A stretch of DNA of 31,450 bases from Asparagopsis taxiformis (taxonomy: Eukaryota > Rhodophyta > Florideophyceae > Bonnemaisoniales > Bonnemaisoniaceae), in the NCBI GenBank assembly GCA_030407315.1, contig JALQPE010000948.1:1-31450 (forward strand), in the 5' to 3' direction. Positions within the stretch are counted from its first letter, which is position 1, and each line of letters starts with the position of its first letter. Under the pieces are notes generated by a model that had not been told where the DNA came from, ran no database searches, and saw only the letters and a program-made list of their open reading frames with translations. The position numbers and the translations under genes are program-made. This document shows, in pieces, positions 17,903 to 26,260 of the stretch.

Positions 17903-20299
17903 TCAAATTTTCCAAGATGCAGCGGTCCTATCTACCCTATCTACCATTTCCAGTGAAGATGAACCGGCACGAATTTCCTTTTCGACTCCTGATCTCAATT
18001 TCTTGTTTGTGAGAGAAGGAAACTCAGCGATAACACTTTCTACTGGAATTGTTTCATTCCAAGGCTTTGAATGCTTCCCCTTCCCCAGCGAAGCCGGGCG
18101 GTATTTTCCTGACCAAGCATCACGTTTGTCGTAAACTTCATACCATCGTATGCGAAGCTTGCACACTATCCCTTCCTTGTTCCGAATACATTCCACAACC
18201 TGTCCGATCCAAAATGGCATTTCTTTTGTACATCCCTCCCCATTTACGGCGACAAACCGGTTCCGAGAATATGAAAGATTAGATACGGGCTCTGGATACT
18301 CGGCGTATACTTCATTTTCATCACAATGCATTATGTTCATAGAATCCCTTTTGTATTTGCCTTTCAGCTCGAAGCAATCCCGAAGATTCCAGTGCGGAGG
18401 TTCAACCCTATTTCTGTAAACATGTTCCACAAGTTCCAGAAGTGCCTGCATTTTCATAGGACAATTTATCCTGGATTCTTCAGACCGTATTCTGAACAGA
18501 ACCTTATTCCGATCTGGCGGAGACACGACATTGTTGGGCGGCGTTGAACGGAGAGAAGGTGGGCAAATAGTGAACCCTTTCAGTCCTGGGGTGCTAGTGG
18601 GAAGTCTTTCCCACTGATCATCACTGAATACCTTCACATCGCATGCAGTGTTGTAGAAGTCAGAATTCGTTTCTGGTTCTTCGTCCCGGTAGAACCTGAA
18701 ATACCTGTACTTTGAGAAAGGCTTTACCTTCCCGGTACAGTTTGTCTCCCTGCATAGGCCTGAGAAATTGATAATATGAAGCATACGAACCACAACTGGC
18801 TGTGGTGTGAAGGACTTCCTCAACTCCTCGAGTAGTTCTTCCATAGTCACAGCGTTATTAGAATGCATTCTTCTCGAGGTACAACTGAATGCTTGGTCAA
18901 TATCAGCATGTGTATGTCCTACAGGAAGGAAAGACACGAAAACCTCTTGATAAACTCCCCAGGCCACGAGACATTCCAAATAACAAAACAAAAATTTGTT
19001 CTTTTTTTCGCGTGTGCAGTTATCGACTTGCAAGTACAAGGTTCCTTCAAGTTGTGAGCTCTCGGCCTTGGCTGACAGACTTCTATGGAGAGCTTCAATG
19101 ATATGATTTGCCCCAGTCTCATGCTCTGCAGTCATTGTATATAGTGTGAGGCGTTTTCGAACTCTATGTTCGAGTACACCAACAAGTTTCACCTTGAGAC
19201 TGTGCCCAACGGTTGCTTTCGTACTCACGGAGAAGTGAGGAAGTCCATAACCAGATTGATCAGCACCGTCAATAATTAGGGATGTATATTTTGAGGGATA
19301 CAATGTAGTTAGTTCACATTTCCTCTGGTATTCTCTTCTTTCTCTGGCGACCATCTCGATATGCAAACGCCTTCTCTCGAGAAGAGGGGCAGTACGAGTC
19401 ACATCTGTTCCGAGTCTCTCTAATGCACTGCGAATGTATTCGCACTCAGTACATTTTGTAAACCTCTGAATTCTCCGTACTTTGATATCTCCACAATATG
19501 TCTTCCATGTGGAGTAGAAGTAAGTTAGAGAAGGTGGGTTTTGTGTACCATACAGAACAGAGTACTGTTCACAGAACATTTCATAGACAGCTTTTTTTTG
19601 AATAGTGGGAGATGCCTCTCGTTTGTATCTGGCATCCGATCTGCCGTTGACTCTGCGAACCGCTCTAGGAAGCATATTACTGCATCTCTGCTGGGAAGCC
19701 AGGTGTTTTGATGTTTGAATTGAACAGAAGCTTCTTCCGTTCGTATATGACTTCTTGACGGAGCTCTGTAGGTGCCGGGAAAACTTAAAAGAGGACTCAA
19801 GGAACTTGTAACAGACCTTCCTCCCTGCAAACCTGAAGATCATAGAACTTGGCTCCAGTAAATTTTGCAGATATCTTCTCCTATCTTCATTTCCCCAGAG
19901 AAGTACTCGGGAAGTTTCACTGGACAAGAATACACAATCTGTTCTCGAAAAGCAATTCTGTTGACAGCATTTCATCTTCTTCATTTCTGTGCTCGACAGA
20001 GACAGAACAAGATTTCTCCTGAATATCTTCCTTCTGCTTTCTGGTTTCAACAACTTACCTCTTACTTTGCTGTCGTACGGCTTTCTTTTCCGATTGTAGT
20101 GATTTTTGGAGTGGAAGTTCTCTGCAGAAACAAATTTGTTTCGCTCAGAAACTTTTAGAGCATCAGAAGAAACTTGTTCATTATCAGGATCGTCCATGTC
20201 GCTCAAGGGGACTTCAAAATTCCTTGACCCAATGAGATCAGGTACAAAGTCATTAGATCCTTGATCCGCTCTTGCGGTCTCTGTAGGGATTCCGTACAT
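17903..20299 (-). CDS. DUF7869-like protein with DDE/RNase H-type core, putative transposase
   Basis: About 800 residues, using the first ATG at 20299; the frame is open further upstream without an ATG, so the N-terminus is uncertain. In order: a basic N-terminus; a cysteine cluster (KCCQQNCF...C) near residue 112 with GRKVCYKFLESSFKFS near 160; a second cysteine pair (CTEC) near 285. The core starts with SLIIDGADQSGYGLPHF near 342, then LYLQVDNCTREKKNKF near 423 and FLPVGHTHADIDQAFS near 459. The D, DN and H-x-D-x-D pattern is the DUF7869 signature and fits an RNase H-like DDE nuclease. A C-terminal domain (FVAVNGEG...PFWIGQVVE...) at about 684-770 resembles a chromatin-reader or Tudor/BAH-like fold. 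The frame is intact and AT-rich, unlike the neighbouring retroelement. Confidence 0.75.
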   Translation of the reverse strand: MYGIPTETARADQGSNDFVPDLIGSRNFEVPLSDMDDPDNEQVSSDALKVSERNKFVSAENFHSKNHYNRKRKPYDSKVRGKLLKPESRRKIFRRNLVLSLSSTEMKKMKCCQQNCFSRTDCVFLSSETSRVLLWGNEDRRRYLQNLLEPSSMIFRFAGRKVCYKFLESSFKFSRHLQSSVKKSYTNGRSFCSIQTSKHLASQQRCSNMLPRAVRRVNGRSDARYKREASPTIQKKAVYEMFCEQYSVLYGTQNPPSLTYFYSTWKTYCGDIKVRRIQRFTKCTECEYIRSALERLGTDVTRTAPLLERRRLHIEMVARERREYQRKCELTTLYPSKYTSLIIDGADQSGYGLPHFSVSTKATVGHSLKVKLVGVLEHRVRKRLTLYTMTAEHETGANHIIEALHRSLSAKAESSQLEGTLYLQVDNCTREKKNKFLFCYLECLVAWGVYQEVFVSFLPVGHTHADIDQAFSCTSRRMHSNNAVTMEELLEELRKSFTPQPVVVRMLHIINFSGLCRETNCTGKVKPFSKYRYFRFYRDEEPETNSDFYNTACDVKVFSDDQWERLPTSTPGLKGFTICPPSLRSTPPNNVVSPPDRNKVLFRIRSEESRINCPMKMQALLELVEHVYRNRVEPPHWNLRDCFELKGKYKRDSMNIMHCDENEVYAEYPEPVSNLSYSRNRFVAVNGEGCTKEMPFWIGQVVECIRNKEGIVCKLRIRWYEVYDKRDAWSGKYRPASLGKGKHSKPWNETIPVESVIAEFPSLTNKKLRSGVEKEIRAGSSSLEMVDRVDRTAASWKI

Positions 20300-20490
20300 G
20301 TGCAAAACTTTCTCTGAACTCTCTTCTTCTCCTTTCTGAATTTTTCTCCTTTCGTTATCAAGGCACTGGATCCATGCATAGTGAGTGTGAAACCAGGATC
20401 TACTCCCAATGAAAGTAGAATGGATTCGGCTTGGGTACGCAGTACATCGTGATCGCAGGGGGAAAGCGGGGTGGGATCTTGTGTGCTCAT
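20203..20490 (-). CDS. Possible upstream exon or small ORF overlapping the DUF7869-like gene
   Basis: 95 codons from ATG at 20490, overlapping the start of the 800-residue frame in another phase. MSTQDPTPLSPCDHDV and AESILLSLGVDPGF look like a plausible protein start. It could be the true N-terminus of the DUF7869-like protein, joined by a short intron or lost through a frameshift, or a separate small ORF. No splice pair is clear. Confidence 0.3.
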   Translation of the reverse strand: MSTQDPTPLSPCDHDVLRTQAESILLSLGVDPGFTLTMHGSSALITKGEKFRKEKKRVQRKFCTCTESLQRPQERIKDLMTLYLISLGQGILKSP

Positions 20491-20568
20491 TGTGAAAGAT
20501 CCGAAAATGGTTCTGTTTTGATTGTTACGCAATAGTGGTTGAGAAAATAGAACAGGGATATCGGACAA

Positions 20569-20880
20569 ATCATATTTCCTAGAGCCCTCTATACAAATTA
20601 CGTATCTACAACTTTATCACTCAGGAGTCTGCTGTATCGGCTGTCAGGAAAACTTTGGCGTTGAAGAATTGTAACGGGAAGAAATATAATATACGTGTAA
20701 CGGTATGTATTCCTAGACTCGAGCACAGCAGCATCCGTTACAGTATTTCTGAAGAATAGAAGTTTACTGGAAAGGTTTCCAATTTCAGGCTATGGTGTAC
20801 TTCTCGATAAGGGCAACAGGAGAGAAATGATAGCTGCGATTCGTCCATGTTCTACTATATGTTACAAATGGTCGTGAAAA
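20569..20880. other. Intergenic, promoter region of the DUF7869-like gene expected
   Basis: AT-rich spacer between two same-strand genes. No recognisable promoter element or RNA is visible. Confidence 0.4.
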
Positions 20881-23784
20881 TCATTGCTTGCCGGAGATAC
20901 CATTTGAAACTTGCATTGCATATAGATCCCATGAGAATACTCCTACGAGACCTTGCAAAGTCTTGGGTGGCTCCTCAACCCCACCATAGCCATACGGGTA
21001 CGCATAGTTCTTAGCATTTTCCTTCACCTCAAAATGATAGCAAGATATGAGCTTCTGACCTTTCTTCTCATATTTGGTCAGCGACACATTATGAATTGAA
21101 GTTTGAAGAGCGGTACTTTCTTCCGGTCCTGGAAGAAGCTTTGCAACCCCCACAATGTTACCGTCTATCATGAGGTCCACTATATCCCCTCCTCTGGGAA
21201 CTTGTCTTTCGTTTCCATCTTCTGTTACTCTTGCAATACAGTCAATCTCTCCACTGCTGTCTGTATTTCTGGAATCCCCTATCTTTCTCTTCTTCGAATC
21301 ATTTTTCGTTTTGGGAACCTTTGAATACAATATTTCGGCTACAGCTCGAAGTCTTTCATGAGCAATGCGGAAAGTTCGGGCATTCGCCTCAATTACAACG
21401 CATGATCGAGCGGTTCTCATTGATGCAATAGCAGTTGTTAACGTTCCTGAGTACATATCCAAAACAGAACCTCTTTCCGGACAGAAAGTATTGATTAGCT
21501 CAGAAAGTAGGGCAATGTTTTTTTCCTCCGTAAGAACCGGGGCCTTTGAGCCAGGAATAACAAGCTTTTCTTTAGAAACAGGTATATCTGACATCGCAGC
21601 GAACCTTCTGCTTGTCTTTGAAGGGACAAAATGGTACGGACTCTTCAGATCAGGTTTGAAACCATCTTTAGAAGCCCCTGGTGCCTTTGCGATCACTGCA
21701 AAGTCACATGCGTTTTGAGGAAAGTTTTCACCTCTGTGGTGTTGTATGGTTCGAGTATCCTTCATTATAACGAAAGGATACTCTGGACCGGAAAAACCAA
21801 TCCGATGAAGCTCACTGTAAAAACTTTCGAAGTTTCGGAACGACAAAAACGAAAGAAACCATCCACCGGGCTTCAGAACTCGTCTCGCGAACTGACAAAG
21901 AGATTTAATTTCTTTGTCGTCGATAAAATTGTCGTAGTTTGTGGTACGAAGTGCCTGGGACTTCGGAGTACCATATGGCGGATCGGTAAGGATGAAGTCA
22001 AAAAGGGGGTGGTTATCAGTCCATACCGTTTTGTCGAATTCTTGCCATTTCATCTGATAACAAGCAACTCCCATTTGACTCAAGTGATCAATTTTATCTT
22101 CTGAGTTATTTTCATCTGGAGCAGATCGCTTTGGTCGAGTATTCAGCCTTTCAGAATTCAAACTTGGAACGTTTCCAGCACAGACAATCTCACCTTGCTT
22201 AGTTCCTGTTTTACCGGGATCAGAAACATGTTCCGATTTAGAAGTTTTGCTCTCGGAAGGCTTAACAACTTCATTATGCTCTTGTTCAGACCTAGCGACA
22301 GTTTCTGCGCTGACTTCACCCTTTTCTGTTATTTGTTCTTCACCTCCATCATTCTCATTGGGTAAGGCACCCTCTGAAAGATCACCATCAACTTGAACAG
22401 AATCATACTCTGAAATGCTCCTATTTTGCTCAATGTATTTCTTTTCCTTCATTGGTGCTGCCTCTGGACAGACTTTTCGGTATTGCTTCAAGAGCGTTTC
22501 AAGAATTTCTGTGTCGTTACCAGAGTTAGCAGAAACTTCTGTATCGAACTTAGTCGATCTAAGAAGGTTATTCTTGATTGCTTCCATGCCAGAGGGCCAT
22601 GTTTCCTCCTCGATGAGGGACTCGAACTTCCTAGCCTCCCTCAAAGCATGACAAGCGCTTTCGAATTGCTCTACTGTGGCTTTGTAGGATGCTGCTTTAA
22701 ACTTATTTGACCTCGAAATTTCTCTGAGGCGATACAGTGTGTTGATCTGATTTTGTTCTGCGTCCGGCCCCGTAGCGTTCATAAACTTGGTAGCTGACTT
22801 GATCGATGTAATGTTAATGAACCTACGGAACACCCGACAGTCAACTGTGTGCATTGCAGACACGGAGTCACCAATTTTCTCTCCTGATGAGAGGGGTTCC
22901 GCAAGCTCTGGATGTTCCGAGTTCATTATCTTACCAATTTCATGAATGACTTTTAGTGGTAATCGAACAGCCGTAGTAGCTGTTTGTCTCATAGTGTTAT
23001 CTTTGAGATGTGTGCATCCATCATATGCAGAGGCAATTTGCTTTGCAGTTGGTTGCTTCCCGTTCGACATCGTCCTTAACCGATCTGATTCTTCGCGAAG
23101 ACCAATTAGCGTATCGTACAACGTGGACTCGATGAAAAAGGATGCATCGTGCTTCCTGTTTTGATGCCGTCCCAACTGTTTCAAAACTTGTAAGCTATGA
23201 CCGCCTTTCAGAATAGTAACGGGCCAGAGAAATGACTCCCATACATCTGGGCTCTCATCCATCAGCTCCAGAATGGCGGTGAGTCTATGCATCCCATCTA
23301 CTACACCATACCAAACAGAACGACCTTCTGCTTTTTCGACTGCCTGAGACTCGGAAAGAGGTTTTCCATCGGATCCTTTCATAGATCGGAAGAAGTCTAC
23401 TACGTGGCGTTTCAGACCACCAGTGAGTTCGACTACGATCCCGTTATCGGAACCAGCAATGAAACCTTGACCGTATCTGTCGTTATTTACTCGACCATTT
23501 CTCGTGTCCCGATCGAAGCTAGAACCGTTGAAAATTGCCTTCAATCTCATAACACCAGATCTTGAAATCTGTCGAACAGAGGTTAGAGGGACACAAGAAC
23601 GTGGATCCACTCGCATGTTAGTGGAACCCTCCATAACATCCGCGAAAAGCGCCATGATGGATGTGTCTCGTGGTGTGGAACGAGCATCTTGTGTACCGGA
23701 AATATTCTTTTGTTTGAAAAAAGAGCTGGACATATCTGTGATAGCCGTTTCCAAGCAAGAATTGTTGGGAGGGTGTATATGCAT
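20881..23784 (-). CDS. ParB-like domain fused to bacterial/phage-type DNA amino-methyltransferase
   Basis: 967 residues from ATG 23784; a GTG four codons earlier and M18 (23733) are alternatives. The N-terminal half is ParB/Srx-like: WYGVVDGMHRLTAILEL places DGMHR at 163-167, and a helical region follows (VLKQLGRHQNRKHDASF). A disordered acidic linker spans about 460-570. The C-terminal half is an N6-adenine/N4-cytosine methyltransferase of the N6_N4_Mtase type: FDFILTDPPYGTP (D601-P-P-Y604) comes first, then LKPGGWFLSFLSF. The SAM-binding motif VLDMYSGTLTTA starts near 774, followed by CVVIEANARTFRIAHERL. This order is the beta class. The enzyme should transfer methyl from SAM to an exocyclic amino group in DNA. 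Such ParB-methylase fusions are typical of phages and bacterial mobile DNA. The frame is intact and lies immediately upstream of the DUF7869-like gene on the same strand. Confidence 0.8.
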   Translation of the reverse strand: MHIHPPNNSCLETAITDMSSSFFKQKNISGTQDARSTPRDTSIMALFADVMEGSTNMRVDPRSCVPLTSVRQISRSGVMRLKAIFNGSSFDRDTRNGRVNNDRYGQGFIAGSDNGIVVELTGGLKRHVVDFFRSMKGSDGKPLSESQAVEKAEGRSVWYGVVDGMHRLTAILELMDESPDVWESFLWPVTILKGGHSLQVLKQLGRHQNRKHDASFFIESTLYDTLIGLREESDRLRTMSNGKQPTAKQIASAYDGCTHLKDNTMRQTATTAVRLPLKVIHEIGKIMNSEHPELAEPLSSGEKIGDSVSAMHTVDCRVFRRFINITSIKSATKFMNATGPDAEQNQINTLYRLREISRSNKFKAASYKATVEQFESACHALREARKFESLIEEETWPSGMEAIKNNLLRSTKFDTEVSANSGNDTEILETLLKQYRKVCPEAAPMKEKKYIEQNRSISEYDSVQVDGDLSEGALPNENDGGEEQITEKGEVSAETVARSEQEHNEVVKPSESKTSKSEHVSDPGKTGTKQGEIVCAGNVPSLNSERLNTRPKRSAPDENNSEDKIDHLSQMGVACYQMKWQEFDKTVWTDNHPLFDFILTDPPYGTPKSQALRTTNYDNFIDDKEIKSLCQFARRVLKPGGWFLSFLSFRNFESFYSELHRIGFSGPEYPFVIMKDTRTIQHHRGENFPQNACDFAVIAKAPGASKDGFKPDLKSPYHFVPSKTSRRFAAMSDIPVSKEKLVIPGSKAPVLTEEKNIALLSELINTFCPERGSVLDMYSGTLTTAIASMRTARSCVVIEANARTFRIAHERLRAVAEILYSKVPKTKNDSKKRKIGDSRNTDSSGEIDCIARVTEDGNERQVPRGGDIVDLMIDGNIVGVAKLLPGPEESTALQTSIHNVSLTKYEKKGQKLISCYHFEVKENAKNYAYPYGYGGVEEPPKTLQGLVGVFSWDLYAMQVSNGISGKQ

Positions 23785-24917
23785 AGAGTGGAACACAAAT
23801 TGTCCTACCAGATGTTTGGATAATAAGCAACGAAGCGCCGACGTCGGACTCCATGATGATATAAACGGAATAAAGTTCCTGAATAGTTTATTGCTACGCT
23901 CCCTGATCCGTTAAAGTTATAGACTCTCAGTACAATAACATCTCTTCACGTATAGCACAGGACAGAGTGTCAACTCTGCAAGGATGGTATTCCAGAGACT
24001 TACATGCAGTGGATTATTGCAAACTGGAAAAATTTGCGGTGCAGGACGTCTAATTGCACCACTTGCTGAATATGTGAAGTAGAAATGAAATGAACTCTGC
24101 TGGCTCAGGGTTCGATACCGAAAGGAGAAGCAAACAGCACTTCAGGCCACACGAAGCTGAGCGAATGTATGACAAGCCAGCTCCATCTTGTAGTCAAGGC
24201 CATCACTCCACTCTTCGGTCTGGCTAGCCAGTCAGCGTTGAATATCAATATTGGACTATACATCTGACTGCAGACGTATCTAGAGATCCTTTCTCAACAC
24301 ATGTGGCTAAAATGAATCACTGAAACCGGTAATGAATTTTGAAAGGTGACCTGAACGACAAGTGTTCTCATGATAATGCTTCATATCAAAATGTATTTTT
24401 AGTAATCCAATTACAAAATGGTAATATTCAGAACTATTTCTGCTCTATTCCTATTTCACAGCTGTAGAAACCTATCCGTCTGATATCAATATTAGTCGAT
24501 AGGTTTCAATCTGCTTCAATTTGAGTTTCCACCGTCACCTCGAAGAGCTTAGTTAGTACATCTTTCATGCATCCATTTTACACCTGGTGAAGACAATGGC
24601 AACCCTACTCCTCAAACTGCTCACATTTCCCTAGCGTTGTATGTTGCAGTCAGATAAGTAGACCTACTTTGAATTCGGAATTCCATACTGAACACCACTG
24701 GGAGTTCGCCATATGGACTAGCTTCTTATTGTACTGCTTACCGTTGGAAGCAGCAGAACCTAAATAATATTCTGAAAATATTGAATCAATGAAAATTTCT
24801 TTGAATTGTTTCTGAGTTTGAATACTTTATCTTTATTTCGTATTCAGGATATTGTTCTGGTTCCAGCACCTAGCGTGAATATAACAGTTGGTTGTCAAAA
24901 CCAGTATTTGATATTTG
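23785..24917. other. 1.1-kb intergenic region between divergent genes, no gene seen
   Basis: AT-rich. It separates the minus-strand methyltransferase from the plus-strand truncated DUF7869 paralogue, so it should contain both promoters. AATATCAATATTGGACTA (24243) and GATATCAATATTAGTCGATA (24482) are loosely related. No RNA gene could be folded by eye. Confidence 0.45.
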
Positions 24918-24935
24918 CCATACAACGTTGTATGG
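24918..24935. promoter_or_regulatory. 18-bp perfect palindrome upstream of the paralogue gene
   Basis: CCATACAACGTTGTATGG is fully self-complementary, followed by the overlapping ATGGTACCAT. It ends 24 bp before the chosen start codon at 24960, a position suited to a dimeric regulator, though no binder is known. Confidence 0.5.
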
Positions 24936-24959
24936 TACCATAAACGACTTCGTTTCAAA

Positions 24960-25955
24960 ATGCGTACGAGGTCTGGTCGCCCAACAACAGCGAAAAAAGT
25001 ACCGCGCGGGTCGCTCAAGAAGAGCTCGGCGACTAAGGTACCCGTCCAAGCGCAAAAATCCCTACGCGCTGGATCAAGCAAGGATACATCGCCCGTTATT
25101 CAAGATGAGCGCTCCCTAGAAACTGTTACACTCCCAAGTCAAGCGAAGAGGTCAGTATCTCTCACAATTTCACAACGAAGAAGACTATCGAATGCCAAAG
25201 AGCTCTCAGCTCCTTCTCAAATCAAGAAACTTACTACAAAGCATTGCTGTAAGCTAAAATGCTTCCAAAAGGTTGACCGAGATCAGCTTTGTGATGATAT
25301 GAAGAAAGTTGCACATATGAACCAGAAAGATCGACGCCATTTCTTACAATCTTTGTTTGTGCAAGAGTTTGAAACGTACCGTTACGGTGGAAGGAGAGTT
25401 TGCTACAAATTTCTGAACCAAACATTCCGATTTTCAATTGATATGCAGTGGAAAACGAAAATGAAGCTTATTGGTGCGTCTGCCTCTCAACCAGTTGAAT
25501 CTCCTGATTCGGAACTAGGTTCTGCTTCTGATAGCGAAAAGCAACCTGAAATTGATGAACAAGATCAGTTGCACCCTGAGGAATCAGATGATATGGTCAA
25601 CATTGATGAACAAGATCAGTTGCGCCCCGAGGAATCAGATGATATGGTCAACACGTTTGTTGCTGTGAAAGGGACAGGCTGTTCAGCTGAGGAGCCTTTC
25701 TGGTTAGCAAAGGTTAAAGGTGTAGAAAGGGGAAAAAAGGAAAGAAATGTACTCAAGATCACAGTTGAATGGATGGAAAAGAAGGATGGAAATGCCCTAA
25801 CGTGCCGTTATGAACCATGTTTGAGAAGGAATGGATGCCCTTGGGTCGACCATATCTCTCCTGATAGTGTTATCCTTGAGATCCCGGAGCTTGTAGATGA
25901 TCGGCTGGATTCCTATTCGCGTGACTTCTTGACCAAGTTCCTAGACCTAGACTAG
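24960..25955 (+). CDS. Core-less paralogue of the DUF7869-like protein
   Basis: 331 residues from ATG 24960 (MRTRSGRPTTAKK, a basic start); a longer frame from 24915 adds 15 unconvincing residues. Residues about 95-170 match the N-terminal module of the 800-residue protein: CC-x3-CF, then DRRHFLQSLF against DRRRYLQNLL, and GGRRVCYKFLNQTFRFS against AGRKVCYKFLESSFKFS. Residues about 232-325 match its C-terminal module: FVAVKGTGCSAEEPFW against FVAVNGEGCTKEMPFW, plus DSVILEIPELVDDRL. The roughly 500 residues between, with all the DGA, DN and HTHADID catalytic motifs, are missing. In their place is an acidic linker with a 17-residue tandem duplication. It could be a DNA- or chromatin-binding accessory or repressor protein, or a deletion derivative. 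The frame is intact. Confidence 0.75.
   Translation: MRTRSGRPTTAKKVPRGSLKKSSATKVPVQAQKSLRAGSSKDTSPVIQDERSLETVTLPSQAKRSVSLTISQRRRLSNAKELSAPSQIKKLTTKHCCKLKCFQKVDRDQLCDDMKKVAHMNQKDRRHFLQSLFVQEFETYRYGGRRVCYKFLNQTFRFSIDMQWKTKMKLIGASASQPVESPDSELGSASDSEKQPEIDEQDQLHPEESDDMVNIDEQDQLRPEESDDMVNTFVAVKGTGCSAEEPFWLAKVKGVERGKKERNVLKITVEWMEKKDGNALTCRYEPCLRRNGCPWVDHISPDSVILEIPELVDDRLDSYSRDFLTKFLDLD
25551..25652 (+). repeat. 51-bp tandem duplication inside the core-less paralogue
   Basis: Two 51-bp copies (25551-25601 and 25602-25652) differ at only a couple of positions. Both keep the frame and encode IDEQDQLxPEESDDMVN twice. They lie exactly where the catalytic core is absent, so they are either part of the deletion scar or a recent linker expansion. 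Confidence 0.95.
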
Positions 25956-26260
25956 AATATTTCTGTGAACCAATAGCAATGTTTCCAAGATCCACACCTA
26001 TCAAACGCAGCAGAATTCAATTGCGGTTGGAGTATGTTTGAGCGACAAATGAGTAAAATCAACTTAGGCAGAGGATGGCAGCAACGGGGAACGAAATATT
26101 TACTGTCCAGTGACGTATAATATAACTGTGCACTACGCAGGAACATCATCAGTTCACGTTGGAAAATTTCACTATGTCTTGGGGATGCAATCTGACACGA
26201 CTACATGTCTGACAGCTTCATCAAGACGCTGCAGCGTGCCCAAAATGTTGATAGCTCGTG
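25956..26260. other. Spacer without gene
   Basis: Sequence between the AT-rich three-gene block and the PWP2 fragment. I looked here for an inverted terminal repeat matching 17746-17900 and found none. Confidence 0.4.

Noticed and set aside
24085..24140. T-arm-like GGTTCGATACC suggesting a tRNA
   Set aside because: No acceptor stem, anticodon arm or D-arm could be built around it.
17746..26150. Inverted terminal repeats around the three-gene block
   Set aside because: Comparison of both edges by eye gave only short chance matches.
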